From Janthinobacterium saanense (lineage in GTDB: Bacteria > Pseudomonadota > Gammaproteobacteria > Burkholderiales > Burkholderiaceae_D), in assembly GCF_014200675.1 (NCBI RefSeq), contig NZ_JACHCI010000021.1:45717-109716 (forward strand): a stretch of 64,000 nucleotides of DNA. Direction: 5' to 3'. The notes below the pieces were generated by a model, which saw nothing but the letters and a program-made list of their open reading frames with translations, was not told the DNA's origin and searched no databases. Shown in pieces: positions 1 to 11,360 of this stretch (within the stretch, counting starts at the first letter, position 1; each line of letters starts with the position of its first letter). Position numbers and translations under genes: made by a program.

Positions 1-331
1 TAGAGATAACATCTTGCTGATCCAGAAATCTTCGAAAGTTCGCAATTCTGTACGCGCCATATCTGGCTGTGCTGCACGAGAACGCGTTGCGGCGCTTTGT
101 GCGATTGGGTGACGACGACCTATGCGGACGAGCGGGCGGCGGCGACCATGAGTATGTCCAACTGCCATCGAGATTGTTTGTGTACAGGCTCGTGGGCCAT
201 GTTTCAGTGTGATTCATGACTTTTAGAAAGCACATTGAAACATCATTTAATTCAATGATTTGAACCGCCATTTGTCGCTTGAGTTGAAGGTTTATTCGAC
301 TATCTGGCCGCTGCTATGGCAAACTTGCCAG
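1..331. other. Left-edge stretch without a supported gene
   Basis: No gene can be supported here. A minus-strand frame is open from an ATG at 217 to the window edge (72 codons) and a plus-strand frame is open from about 21 to a stop near 212, but neither shows a recognisable motif or a ribosome binding site, and they are mutually antisense. The stretch may be the remnant or end of a gene cut by the window edge. Confidence 0.4.
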
Positions 332-811
332 ATGAACCAGCTTATTTCCTCTTGCCTTATCCGTCCTGCCACCATCGCCGATGCGCCCGCCATCACCGCC
401 CTGATCGGTGATTTGATGCCTTTCCTGACGCTGCATCCGAACGGGGAGGGCGCGGAAAAGTTTATCGAGCACTGCCGGCTACCAGCTATTGAAAATTATC
501 TGTCGCAGTCCCGCTATCATTACCAGCTGGCGCATATCGAAGGCGTGCTGGCTGGGGTGGTGGCCATGCGCGACAATACGCATCTGTTCCATATGTTTGT
601 GCCGCGCGCCATGCACCGGCGGGGTATGGCGCGCCGTTTATGGCAGGCCGCCCGCGACACCTCGCTGGCCAACGGCAACACGACCGGCTTTACCGTGAAT
701 TCCTCGGTGTATGCCTTGCCGCTATATCAAAACCTGGGTTTTATCGCGACGGGGCCGAAAGTGGAGATGGATGGGATTGCCTTCGTGCCGATGCGCATGG
801 CGCTGGCATAG
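332..811 (+). CDS. GNAT-family N-acetyltransferase
   Basis: The protein (159 aa from the ATG at 332) has the GNAT fold order: an N-terminal IRPATIADAPAI strand and helix, central beta strands ending in MFVPRAMHRRGMARRLWQ, which is the acetyl-CoA pyrophosphate-binding motif A (R-R-G-M-A), and a C-terminal YALPLYQNLGFIATG segment typical of motif B (Y..LGF). It should transfer an acetyl group from acetyl-CoA to an unknown amine. An upstream in-frame TTG at 260 would add 24 residues with no family resemblance, so the ATG at 332 is preferred, though neither start has a strong ribosome binding site. It stands alone, upstream of a Fur-box-preceded gene on the same strand. The substrate cannot be predicted. 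Confidence 0.85.
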   Translation: MNQLISSCLIRPATIADAPAITALIGDLMPFLTLHPNGEGAEKFIEHCRLPAIENYLSQSRYHYQLAHIEGVLAGVVAMRDNTHLFHMFVPRAMHRRGMARRLWQAARDTSLANGNTTGFTVNSSVYALPLYQNLGFIATGPKVEMDGIAFVPMRMALA

Positions 812-843
812 TTTAAAGCCGGACATATCGTGGTGTCATTATA

Positions 844-862
844 GTAAATGAGAATCATTTCT
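844..862 (+). promoter_or_regulatory. Fur box upstream of the ChaN-like gene
   Basis: The 19-mer starting GTAAATGAGAATCATT matches the Fur consensus GATAATGATAATCATTATC at 13 of 19 positions by hand alignment, including the whole core AATGA-AATCATT. It lies about 50 bp before the start at 913, where Fur-Fe(II) would block transcription. Confidence 0.65.
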
Positions 863-912
863 ATTAAAATGATGGCCATTGCTGTTTTTGCAGCGCTTTC
901 AATAAGGCCGTC

Positions 913-1803
913 ATGAAACTGTCCCTGTCCTTCCTTGTGTCCGCCTGCGTGCTTGCCTTGAGCGCTGGCAGCAGCGTGGCAAGCGACGTTGCTCCAGCCG
1001 CTGTAACGGCGCCAGCATCTGTGCCCGATGTCAGCCAGCTGGGCGAGATTATCGACTTGCGCAGCGGCCAGCGCATGAGTGCCGATCAGTTGCTCGATCA
1101 TCTGGCGGCCGCGCCGCGTGTGATCGTGGGTGAGCAGCATGATCAATTGATCCATCATCAGATAGAGCAATGGCTGCTGCAGCAATTGCAGGGGCGGCGG
1201 CCGCAAGGTAGTGTGTTGCTGGAAATGCTGAACCCGGACCAGCAAACCAAAGTGGAGCAGGCCAAGCTGTGGCTGAAGGAGCATCCGCAAGCAACGCCTG
1301 ATCAGCTGGCGCAGTTACTGGCATGGCAGGCGAGCTGGAAGTGGGATCAGTATGGTCAGCTGGTGATGGAAGTGATGCGCGCGCCGTATCCGGTCTGGTC
1401 GGCCAATCTGGACCGCAGCGAGATCAGGCAGATGTTTGTAGATAAGCCAGCCGTGCAGGGCAAGTTTTCCGATTTTTCCAATGACGCCAAGGTGCAGGGC
1501 CGGTTAAAAGACATCATCCGCGCAATGCATGACAATCAGATCGATGAACCGCGCCTGGCCGCCATGCTGGCGATCCAGCAGCAGCGCGACCGCCGCATGG
1601 CTGAGCGTTTGCTGGAGGCCCCCGCGCCCGCCTTGCTGATTGCTGGCGCCTATCATGCGCACCAGGATCTGGGCGTGCCGCTGCATGTGCAGGATCTGAC
1701 GGGCGGTGCAGCACCGCTGGTGCTGGTGCTGGCCAAGCGCGGCGCGGCTGTGAGCAAGGCGCAAGCAGACCTGGTCTGGTATGCGCCCGCTTCTGATCAA
1801 TAA
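913..1803 (+). CDS. ChaN family (Tiki-like) haem/iron-regulated protein
   Basis: The 296-residue product has a signal peptide (MKLSLSFLVSACVLALSAGS) and then a ChaN domain: VIVGEQHDQLIHHQIE carries the family's E-x-H-D motif, and GAYHAHQDLGVPLH near the C-terminus carries the second conserved histidine region. Known family members (ChaN of Campylobacter, PhuW of Pseudomonas) bind haem and are tied to iron uptake; the fold is related to Tiki proteases. A Fur box 50 bp upstream supports an iron-starvation role. An LVSAC stretch at residues 8-12 could be a lipobox, but it sits early for one, so lipoprotein status is uncertain. The stop codon directly abuts the stop codon of the convergent PRC-barrel gene at 1804, with no intergenic base. 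Confidence 0.82.
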   Translation: MKLSLSFLVSACVLALSAGSSVASDVAPAAVTAPASVPDVSQLGEIIDLRSGQRMSADQLLDHLAAAPRVIVGEQHDQLIHHQIEQWLLQQLQGRRPQGSVLLEMLNPDQQTKVEQAKLWLKEHPQATPDQLAQLLAWQASWKWDQYGQLVMEVMRAPYPVWSANLDRSEIRQMFVDKPAVQGKFSDFSNDAKVQGRLKDIIRAMHDNQIDEPRLAAMLAIQQQRDRRMAERLLEAPAPALLIAGAYHAHQDLGVPLHVQDLTGGAAPLVLVLAKRGAAVSKAQADLVWYAPASDQ

Positions 1804-2211
1804 TCAGTCATTGCGCGGCGTGGTGCCGTAGTAAGTGTGTAGCTCATTGGCCCAGGCCTGGTCGGCCATGTTCGGCCAATTGTCGGTATCGAAGCCGGGC
1901 GCGTCTGCTATGCGCTCCTTGTCGATGTTGAGCGTGAAGCGTTTGTTGACGGTATCGAGCAGCAGCGCTTCCCAGGGTACGGCAAACAGTTTTTCGCCGA
2001 TGGTAAATACGCCGCCGTGCGACAGGACGGCGTAGGCGATTTTGCCGCTGCGCATGTCGATCATGATTTCCTTGATTTCACCCAGGTGTTCATCCCGGGC
2101 GTTGTGCACATGGTCGCCGATCAGGGTGTCGGCACCCATCAGTTCAGGGCCGGGACCCTTGTGGCCCCGATTGACATACATGCCGTAAGCGTCGCGTTCT
2201 TCGTAGCTCAT
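1804..2211 (-). CDS. PRC-barrel domain protein
   Basis: The start at 2211 is fixed by a near-perfect GGAGGT ribosome binding site 5 nt upstream; the longer frame to 2277 lacks one. The 135-residue cytoplasmic protein opens with a short Gly-rich region (GMYVNRGHKGPGPELMGAD) and then a PRC-barrel: LIGDHVHNARDEHLGEIKEIMIDM is the first strand pair, followed by GKIAYAVLSHGG and KLFAVPWEAL. PRC barrels occur in RimM, photosynthetic reaction centre H subunits and many small stress proteins of unknown role; the last class fits this free-standing gene. A perfect 31-bp palindrome lies 77 bp upstream. Confidence 0.85.
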   Translation of the reverse strand: MSYEERDAYGMYVNRGHKGPGPELMGADTLIGDHVHNARDEHLGEIKEIMIDMRSGKIAYAVLSHGGVFTIGEKLFAVPWEALLLDTVNKRFTLNIDKERIADAPGFDTDNWPNMADQAWANELHTYYGTTPRND

Positions 2212-2287
2212 GATGGACCTCCGTTGAAAAATGCCAGTGTGATCCTGGTGGAAGAGGAGGTCTGTTCGCTCCATCACACAAGATATG

Positions 2288-2318
2288 GAATTGGAAATAT
2301 TTCAAATATTTCCAATTC
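2288..2318. repeat. Perfect inverted repeat, 15-bp arms, 1-nt centre
   Basis: GAATTGGAAATATTT, a single C, then AAATATTTCCAATTC form a perfect AT-rich palindrome between the divergent PRC-barrel gene and pyrG. It is about 95 bp before the pyrG -10 box and 77 bp before the PRC-barrel start. There is no T-tract on either side, so an operator is more likely than a terminator. Confidence 0.8.
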
Positions 2319-2411
2319 GTAATAATGTTGTGCGTTGGCACCACGCCGGGCGTCGATGACGGCATTTGGCGCAATTTTCCGCGCAGGGCAAGTTCTCGCT
2401 GCGGGCTTTAG

Positions 2412-4106
<1,695 letters not shown>

Positions 4107-4121
4107 TAGCGGGCGAGATAG

Positions 4122-5543
<1,422 letters not shown>

Positions 5544-5557
5544 TCGTAACCTACAGG

Positions 5558-5584
5558 CCGGCCGGAGAAATCCGGTCGGTTTTT
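5558..5584 (+). terminator. Rho-independent terminator after eno
   Basis: CCGGCCGGA and TCCGGTCGG form a 9-bp stem (one G-T pair) closed by a GAAA tetraloop and followed by five T. It ends 12 nt before the ftsB start, so ftsB needs read-through or its own promoter. Confidence 0.85.
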
Positions 5585-5595
5585 ACCGATACCCC

Positions 5596-5916
5596 ATGCG
5601 CCTCATTACGCTCGCCCTGGCAGCCCTGCTGCTGTTGATACAATACCCGCTCTGGCTGGGCAAAGGCGGCTGGCTGCGCGTTGCCGACATGGAAGCGCAA
5701 GTGGCGGTAGCGAATAAAAAGAATATGGAATTGAAGGCGCGTAACGACAAGCTCGAGTCCGAAGTGCGCGACCTGAAAGATGGCACTGGCGCCGTCGAAG
5801 AGCGTGCCCGCTATGAGCTGGGCATGGTCAAACAGAATGAAATTTTCGTGCAGATCGTGCGCAAGGGCCAGACCCCGGCGCCTGCACCAGCCGACGCCAC
5901 TGCTGCGCCGCGCTAA
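5596..5916 (+). CDS. ftsB: Cell division protein FtsB
   Basis: FtsB is a bitopic inner-membrane component of the divisome that pairs with FtsL and FtsQ. The 106-residue protein has the expected form: one N-terminal membrane segment ([17 protein letters not shown], residues about 5-21), a periplasmic coiled coil ([20 protein letters not shown] with heptads to about residue 65) and the conserved [18 protein letters not shown] segment. A Pro/Ala-rich tail ends it. It follows eno after a strong terminator, in the usual chromosomal position. Confidence 0.95.
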   Translation: MRLITLALAALLLLIQYPLWLGKGGWLRVADMEAQVAVANKKNMELKARNDKLESEVRDLKDGTGAVEERARYELGMVKQNEIFVQIVRKGQTPAPAPADATAAPR

Positions 5917-5932
5917 GTATTCCTGCCCCTGC

Positions 5933-5956
5933 CAGCCTGGACCGATTGCCAGGCTG
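5933..5956. terminator. Hairpin between convergent ftsB and small minus-strand genes
   Basis: CAGCCTGG and CCAGGCTG form a perfect 8-bp stem with an 8-nt loop. No T-tract follows on either strand, so this is a candidate only. Confidence 0.4.
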
Positions 5957-6005
5957 CTGCGTCAAACTTGTTGCTACTCTACTGCGTACTTCTACTGCTT
6001 GCTGC

Positions 6006-6098
6006 TTAGAACTTCGCTTTGCCCGTCATGATCAGGTAAAAGTGGATGCCGGTAACGGCGACGGCAAGAACGATCAGGCCGGATTCGATAATCATCAT
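6006..6098 (-). CDS. 30-residue membrane peptide
   Basis: A short frame starts at 6098 with ATG-ATG, 7 nt after an AAGGAAA ribosome binding site, and encodes 30 residues that are almost all hydrophobic: a single membrane segment (SGLIVLAVAVTGIHFYLIM) capped by MMIIE and by the basic tail TGKAKF. No family is recognised. It lies 36 nt downstream of the 92-residue gene on the same strand, so the two probably share a transcript. The clean hydrophobic profile with a charged tail (positive-inside) and good translation signal make it a real gene candidate rather than chance. Confidence 0.65.
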   Translation of the reverse strand: MMIIESGLIVLAVAVTGIHFYLIMTGKAKF

Positions 6099-6134
6099 GA
6101 TGTTTCCTTGTTAGTAAAAGTTGGGTATCGGGTA

Positions 6135-6413
6135 TTAGCCACGGGATGCCATGAAGCGCAACTCTGCAGCCAGGTTCGGCATGAATTTCTCGTGACGCAT
6201 CGCTTCCGAGTTCAGCAGGGCGATATCGCGCTGGCTGGGACGGGTGTAGCGCTGGTCTTCGGTACTGGCGATAACTTCCTTCTGGGCCAGTTCGCTGTAA
6301 GGTTTGCTAGCGAGCAGGGCGCCCAGGAAGGCGCGCGCGGCGCGGCCGAGGTTGCTGAAGTAGCCGTCGTTGTTGCCGCCGTTGTTGCTGTAGTGCGTGC
6401 TGAATGTGGACAT
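6135..6413 (-). CDS. Hypothetical small protein
   Basis: The start at 6413 (MSTFSTHYSNNGGNNDG) follows a GGAGGATCT ribosome binding site; a longer frame to 6449 has none. The 92-residue product has an Asn/Gly-rich head, an amphipathic stretch LGRAARAFLGALLAS, and a polar, charged tail with ELAQKEVIAS and AMRHEKFMPNLAAELRFMA. There is no signal peptide or membrane segment. I do not recognise the family. It leads a two-gene unit with the 30-residue membrane peptide. Confidence 0.75.
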   Translation of the reverse strand: MSTFSTHYSNNGGNNDGYFSNLGRAARAFLGALLASKPYSELAQKEVIASTEDQRYTRPSQRDIALLNSEAMRHEKFMPNLAAELRFMASRG

Positions 6414-6515
6414 AGATCCTCCATAAAAGTGCGTTGTTGCAGTGCACAATAATGAATTTTTTGATATGCGTCCAATTTCAAATCCCCATTTCAGAAATTC
6501 ACAGCGTGAATAAGA

Positions 6516-6540
6516 AGGGCGTCACCACTGGCGACGCCCT
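6516..6540 (-). terminator. Hairpin downstream of the glpQ-like gene
   Basis: AGGGCGTC and GACGCCCT form a perfect 8-bp stem with a 9-nt loop, 48 bp past the stop at 6588. On the minus strand it is followed by TTCTTATTC, a weak U-tract. Confidence 0.6.
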
Positions 6541-6587
6541 GAAATGAAAATTGTTACAAGATATGTAAACGGTGCTGCAGGCGATAC

Positions 6588-7718
6588 TTAGCCGGCAGCC
6601 AGGCGACCAATCCCCGGATCATCGCTGAAGAAGCCATCCAGACCCGTCTGGATGTAGCGCTTGATTTCCGCCACGGAACCGGCTTCGTTGCGGGCATTCT
6701 CGCCATTGCCATCGCGGAAGTCGGCTGCCAGGAAACGGTTTTCCGGGCGGAAGGTCCAGGTGTGCAGCAGCAAGCCTGCCTGGTGTGCATCGTCGACGAT
6801 GGACGTCGGCGGCGCCAGGCGCTGGTCGGCGCCCAGCGGTATCACGTCGCGCGTCGGCGGCGCCACCACGTCGGCATAGGTGGCGATGTCGCGCATGCCG
6901 GCCGGCGAGACCATCTGGTGGAAGGTCAGCTTGCCGCCCGCCTTGGCCACATCCATCGGACGGATATCCATGTTCACCACCAGCTGCATCAGGCGGATGT
7001 TGGCGCGGTGGCCCAGTTTTTCGCGCAGATACTTCAGGTTGGCCACTTCAAACGACTGGATTTCCAGCGGCGCACGGCGCGTGTACTCGTGTTCCAGGAT
7101 GATGGACAGGAAACGGTCTTCCATCGCCAGGCCCGCATCGCGGAAGTAGGTCGAGCTTTTCAGCTCGGGCACCAGGCCGATCACGCGGCCGGTGGCGGCC
7201 GATTGCGCTGCAACAAATTCGATGATTTCTTCCCAGGTTGGTATCTGGAATTGGCCATCGTACAGGGTGTTGGCGGTACGGATTTGCGGCAGGCGCTCGA
7301 TGGCGCGCAGGGTTTTCAGCTCGTTCAGGGTGAAATCATCGACAAACCAGCCGTCATGCATCTGGCCATCGACCATGCGCTTGCCGCGCCGGTTGGCAAA
7401 CTCGCTGCGTTTGGCCACGTCCGTCGTTTCGATCAGATTGCTTTCATGGCGCGCCACCAGCACGCCGTCCTTGGTCGAGACCAGGTCTGGCTCGATGTAG
7501 TCGGCGCCATCGGCAATCGCCTTGGCGTAGGACGCAAACGTGTGCTCGGGGCGCAGGGCGCTGGCGCCCCGGTGGGCGAACACTTGCGGACGGGCCGTCG
7601 GCAAGGTCAGCATGCTGGCGGCAAAGCTCGGCATGGCGCTCAGGGCCAGGCCACCGGCCGCTGCCTGCATGAAATTGCGGCGCGAAAAGTGCCGCTTCGG
7701 AAGGATAGGAGTGCGCAT
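6588..7718 (-). CDS. Glycerophosphodiester phosphodiesterase, Tat-exported
   Basis: The enzyme hydrolyses glycerophosphodiesters to glycerol 3-phosphate and an alcohol. The 376-residue product begins with a twin-arginine signal (HFSRRNFMQAAAGGLALSA), consistent with periplasmic export of a folded metalloenzyme. The GDPD core follows: FAHRGASALRPEHT with the catalytic His-Arg and Glu, then YIEPDLVSTKDGVLVARHE with metal-binding Glu/Asp and the second catalytic His. The start codon overlaps the stop of the upstream TonB-dependent receptor in a TGATG arrangement, so translation is coupled. The pairing suggests the receptor imports a phosphodiester-containing substrate or product, which is inference. 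Confidence 0.92.
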   Translation of the reverse strand: MRTPILPKRHFSRRNFMQAAAGGLALSAMPSFAASMLTLPTARPQVFAHRGASALRPEHTFASYAKAIADGADYIEPDLVSTKDGVLVARHESNLIETTDVAKRSEFANRRGKRMVDGQMHDGWFVDDFTLNELKTLRAIERLPQIRTANTLYDGQFQIPTWEEIIEFVAAQSAATGRVIGLVPELKSSTYFRDAGLAMEDRFLSIILEHEYTRRAPLEIQSFEVANLKYLREKLGHRANIRLMQLVVNMDIRPMDVAKAGGKLTFHQMVSPAGMRDIATYADVVAPPTRDVIPLGADQRLAPPTSIVDDAHQAGLLLHTWTFRPENRFLAADFRDGNGENARNEAGSVAEIKRYIQTGLDGFFSDDPGIGRLAAG

Positions 7719-10147
7719 CAGAAGTCCGCAGTCAAAGTCAGGAAGCCCTGGCGTGGGGCGATCGGGAAGGTGTTGTAGGTGCCGCTGGCTGCACCGACCA
7801 CCACGTTCAGCACGCCCTGGCGATTGGCCAGGTTGCTGACGGTAGCGCGCCAGCGCGGGTTTTTCAGCCAGCTGGCCAGATTCGGCAGCTTGCCCGACAC
7901 GCCCAGGCTCATCAGGAAATAGCTGGAGACGGACAAATCGTTGGTGTAGGTGGCATAGCGCCGGCCCACGTAGTCGCCGATCAGCTGGACGTCGACGTCG
8001 CCGATGGTGGCCGAGGCCACGGATTTGTTGAGCCACTCGGGCGAACCTGGCACATCCTTGCCAGCCGTCGGTACCAGGGTGGTGCCGCTGAGGTAATCGT
8101 CGGCGTATTTCGAGCGGTTGTACGACAGGGCATTGTAGAACGAGAAGTTCTTGCCGAAGTGCAAGGTGCCCGCCATGTCGATACCATCCGTGCGCACGCT
8201 ACCCACGTTGGCCAGCACCGGGTTGCCGCCGATGATGGACGAGATCACTGCAGTCGGGCTGATTTGCAGCAAGCGGTTGCTGAAGTCGACGTGGTAGATA
8301 TTGACCTGGCCATCGATGCCGGTGACAGGGCCCAGGTCCAGCGGGTGGCTGCCGCGCACGCCCACTTCATAGGTAACGGCGGTTTCCGGCTTGGCAGTTT
8401 GCTTGAACAGGTCGAACGCGGCCTGGTTGGCCAGGCTCCATGGCGAGGCGCCGCCGCCGCCATAGGTCACGAACTGGCGCATGTTTTGCTGGATGTTGAA
8501 ATACAGCTGGTCTTTCGAGGTGAAGTCCCAGCGTCCGCCTACCTGTGGCAAGAACCATTTTTTGGTGGTAATCGAACCGACCGGCAAGGCGGTCGAGCCG
8601 CCAGCAATCGCGCCTACCAGTGGCTGCACCGGGAATTGGCCATCGGCAAATTGCAGGCTGGACTTGAAGCCCGCTTGCAGCGACATATTCGGGCGGATAT
8701 TCCATTCATCCTGTAAGTGGAACTGGGCTACCTTGGTATCCATCACGCTGCCGTATTGCGTGATCAAAGGATCGGTCGGGCGGTCATATGGCGAGCTCGG
8801 ATTGTTCACGTCCAGCGCATACCAGCGGCGGTAGGCCGACGACTTGTTTTGTTCCAGCCAGACGCCCGCTTCCAGTTGATGGTCGCCCATTTCCTTGCGC
8901 AGGGTGGAAACCAGGCCGCCGCGGTTGATCTTGTATTCGGTGGTGCGGGTGGCGTAGCCGGAACCGCCAAACACCTGTTTCAGGTTCTGGTTCGGGTAGT
9001 ACACGCTGAACAGCGCCGGCAGGCCAGCCACGCCGATCGGGCCGGCGACCACGCCCACGCCGTCATCGTTGTGGAAATACACCTGGTTCGACCAGGTCGT
9101 GCCTTCGGACAGGTTGGCGTCGAACTTGGCATACGCCAGGTAATCGGTGCGCTGCGCATCGCTGTAGTAGTTGCGGTAGTTATTGCCATCGGCAGCCGGC
9201 GTGGCGCCGGTTGGCGACAGATAGTTCAAGGCCGAATTAAAGTCGGGGTACAGGAATGGGCGCGTATACGGCGCGCTGGTTTCGCCTTTGACGTGCACGG
9301 TGCTGTCTTCGTTCGGCTCGGTCTTGTCCGAGTAGTTGAAGAACAGGGTCAGCTTGCCGGCGTCGCTGCGGTTGACGAATTTGGCGTTGACCTGGTCGCC
9401 GCCCTGGCGGCCGTTGAAATCCCAGGCGTGCGCTTCGTGGTGCAGCACCGAGATATAGGCGCTGTTGCCGTCGCCAAACACACCGGTGTCATAGCGGGCA
9501 AAGGTGCGTGACGTGCGGTAGCTGCCCACCGTTTGCTGCACCGTGCCGCCACGCTTGGCCAGCGGGTCGCTGGAATAGGTTTCGATGGTGCCGCCCAGGT
9601 TGCTGGTCGAGGCCGTGCCGACGTCGCCGGCACCGGAAGACAGCACCACGCTGCGCACGTTTTCACTGATCACGGCGCGCTGTGGCGACAGGCCGTTGTA
9701 GTTGCCGTACTGCTGGTCGCCCAGTGGCACGCCATCCATGGTGTAACCGAGTTGCTGGCCCGAGAAGCCGTGCACGAACAGCGACAGGTTTTGCTCGTTG
9801 TTACCCCATGGGTCGGATGTCTGGAAGCTGACGCCAGGCAGGGTTTGCAGCGCCTTGAGCGGATTGGTGCCCGGCAGGATTTTTTGAATCTCATTGCTGT
9901 TCAGGGCAACTGAAGAGCGCGTCTTGTTGGAGGAAATCTGCACGGTAGCCATCGGCGCCGCGCTGCCATCATCGGCCGGGGCAGCCGCCGCGCCTGCCGG
10001 GGCGGCCATTTCGCTGGCGGCGGCGGTGACGGCGGCAGCAGCGGCCGTTTGCGCCAGCGCGGGCATGGACAAGCCCGCTGCGCAGGCGCCCAGTAAGACA
10101 TTAAAGGAGTGACGGCGCAGCGCCAGCTTCAAATTCGAGTTCATCAA
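7718..10147 (-). CDS. TonB-dependent outer-membrane receptor
   Basis: The 809-residue protein has a signal peptide ending near ALAQ (residue 33), an Ala-rich linker, and a plug domain (PLKALQTLPGVSFQTSDPWG, then FVHGFSGQQLGYTMDGVPLG, a family-type plug motif). A long beta-barrel follows, ending in LTLTADF with the terminal aromatic residue expected for BAM-dependent insertion. No N-terminal signalling (STN) domain is present, so it is a transporter without a FecR-type relay. It is coupled to the phosphodiesterase downstream. The ligand is unknown. The ATG at 10147 is immediately followed by a second ATG, and either could be used. Confidence 0.92.
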   Translation of the reverse strand: MMNSNLKLALRRHSFNVLLGACAAGLSMPALAQTAAAAAVTAAASEMAAPAGAAAAPADDGSAAPMATVQISSNKTRSSVALNSNEIQKILPGTNPLKALQTLPGVSFQTSDPWGNNEQNLSLFVHGFSGQQLGYTMDGVPLGDQQYGNYNGLSPQRAVISENVRSVVLSSGAGDVGTASTSNLGGTIETYSSDPLAKRGGTVQQTVGSYRTSRTFARYDTGVFGDGNSAYISVLHHEAHAWDFNGRQGGDQVNAKFVNRSDAGKLTLFFNYSDKTEPNEDSTVHVKGETSAPYTRPFLYPDFNSALNYLSPTGATPAADGNNYRNYYSDAQRTDYLAYAKFDANLSEGTTWSNQVYFHNDDGVGVVAGPIGVAGLPALFSVYYPNQNLKQVFGGSGYATRTTEYKINRGGLVSTLRKEMGDHQLEAGVWLEQNKSSAYRRWYALDVNNPSSPYDRPTDPLITQYGSVMDTKVAQFHLQDEWNIRPNMSLQAGFKSSLQFADGQFPVQPLVGAIAGGSTALPVGSITTKKWFLPQVGGRWDFTSKDQLYFNIQQNMRQFVTYGGGGASPWSLANQAAFDLFKQTAKPETAVTYEVGVRGSHPLDLGPVTGIDGQVNIYHVDFSNRLLQISPTAVISSIIGGNPVLANVGSVRTDGIDMAGTLHFGKNFSFYNALSYNRSKYADDYLSGTTLVPTAGKDVPGSPEWLNKSVASATIGDVDVQLIGDYVGRRYATYTNDLSVSSYFLMSLGVSGKLPNLASWLKNPRWRATVSNLANRQGVLNVVVGAASGTYNTFPIAPRQGFLTLTADF

Positions 10148-10261
10148 TCAGCCTGTGGGGGAAAAGTATGGGGGTTGATACAAGCTGCGCAGCGTATAGC
10201 CGCTGTATGACGCGTTGATGACGGCTTCGTGACGGGAGGATGACAAAAACGGGGTGGCAAG

Positions 10262-10284
10262 CGCGCCGCCCGTGGGGCGGCGCG
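10262..10284 (-). terminator. GC-rich hairpin after hslO
   Basis: CGCGCCGCCC and GGGCGGCGCG form a perfect 10-bp stem with a 3-nt loop, about 95 bp past the hslO stop. There is only a distant GTTTTTG on the minus strand, so it may be a weak or factor-assisted terminator. Confidence 0.4.
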
Positions 10285-10376
10285 AGGGTGTTGCAGAGAA
10301 TTACATTAAAATTTGGTAATGTTGAAGTGGTAACCGAAGGTGTTGTTTAATTTAGTTATTTAATCAAGCAACGCAA

Positions 10377-11360
10377 TTAGTTAATGCTCGATGCCGGCGG
10401 TATCAGCACTTCGGCAGGCGCGTCGCTGGCGAACAGCTGCGCGCAATCGACCTTGTCGAAATCATAGTGCTGGCCGCAGAAATCGCAGTTCACGCCCACA
10501 TGGCCTACTTCTTCCAGGGTGCTGTTGACTTCTTCTTCGCCCAGCATCTTGAGCATATTGCCCACTTTTTCACGGGTGCAAGTGCAATGGAAGCTCGGGT
10601 GCAGCGGATCGAACACGCGGATTGTTTCTTCCCAGAACAAACGCTGCATCAGGGTGTCGATGTCGGTGGCCAGGATCTCTTCCTCTTTCAGGGTCGAGGC
10701 CAGCATCACGGCGCGGTTCCAGGTATCGAGCGCGTCTTCTTCCGACACGGGCGTCGCCTCTGCCTTGCCGCCGTGATGGGGCAGCTTTTGCAGCAGCAGG
10801 CCGCGCGAAGTGGTGTCGTCGGTGGCCAGCCACAGACGCGTGTCGAGCTGTTCCGAGCGCAGCATATAGTTTTCAATCACGGTCGCCATATCGTCGCCGT
10901 CCAGCGGCACGATGCCCTGGTACGGCTGCTGGCCTGGCACCTTGTCGGCCGGGTCCAGGGTGATGATGAAGCGGCCCTTGCCCGTGGCGTTCAGCAATTG
11001 CGGCACGGTGGCGCCATCCGGCACGGCGGCGTCCGGGTCCAGTTTGGCGGTGGCGCGCAAACGCAGGTCGGAATCGCACTCGACCACCATCAGGCGTACC
11101 GGACCGTCACCATGGATTTGCATGATGATGGAACCGTTGAATTTCAGGTTGGCCGACAGCAGGGCGGCAGCAGCCACCATTTCGCCCAGCACTTTTTTCA
11201 CGGCCAGCGGGTAGGCGTGGCGCGACACCACTTCCTGCCAGGTGTGGGAGACATCGATGAACTGGCCGCGCACGGCGGCGTTATCGAAAATGAATTTCTG
11301 CAGGGTATCCTGGCCTTCGGTGGCTGCGTCCACTGTCACTGCGCTGGTATCGGTCGTCAT
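10377..11360 (-). CDS. hslO: Redox-regulated holdase Hsp33
   Basis: Hsp33 is a cytoplasmic chaperone switched on by oxidation that releases zinc. The 327-residue product has the N-terminal chaperone domain (FIFDNAAVRGQFIDVSHTW, then KVLGEMVAAAALLSANLKF and IIMQIHGDGPVRLMVVE) and the C-terminal zinc site made of CTCT and CDFCG, the CxC...CxxC pattern. The in-frame TTG at 11372 is possible but the ATG at 11360 is preferred because the family begins near here. It is transcribed alone. Confidence 0.95.
   Translation of the reverse strand: MTTDTSAVTVDAATEGQDTLQKFIFDNAAVRGQFIDVSHTWQEVVSRHAYPLAVKKVLGEMVAAAALLSANLKFNGSIIMQIHGDGPVRLMVVECDSDLRLRATAKLDPDAAVPDGATVPQLLNATGKGRFIITLDPADKVPGQQPYQGIVPLDGDDMATVIENYMLRSEQLDTRLWLATDDTTSRGLLLQKLPHHGGKAEATPVSEEDALDTWNRAVMLASTLKEEEILATDIDTLMQRLFWEETIRVFDPLHPSFHCTCTREKVGNMLKMLGEEEVNSTLEEVGHVGVNCDFCGQHYDFDKVDCAQLFASDAPAEVLIPPASSIN

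Noticed and set aside
1..217. Minus-strand frame open to the left edge
   Set aside because: No ribosome site or motif, low complexity, and an overlapping plus frame is equally open.
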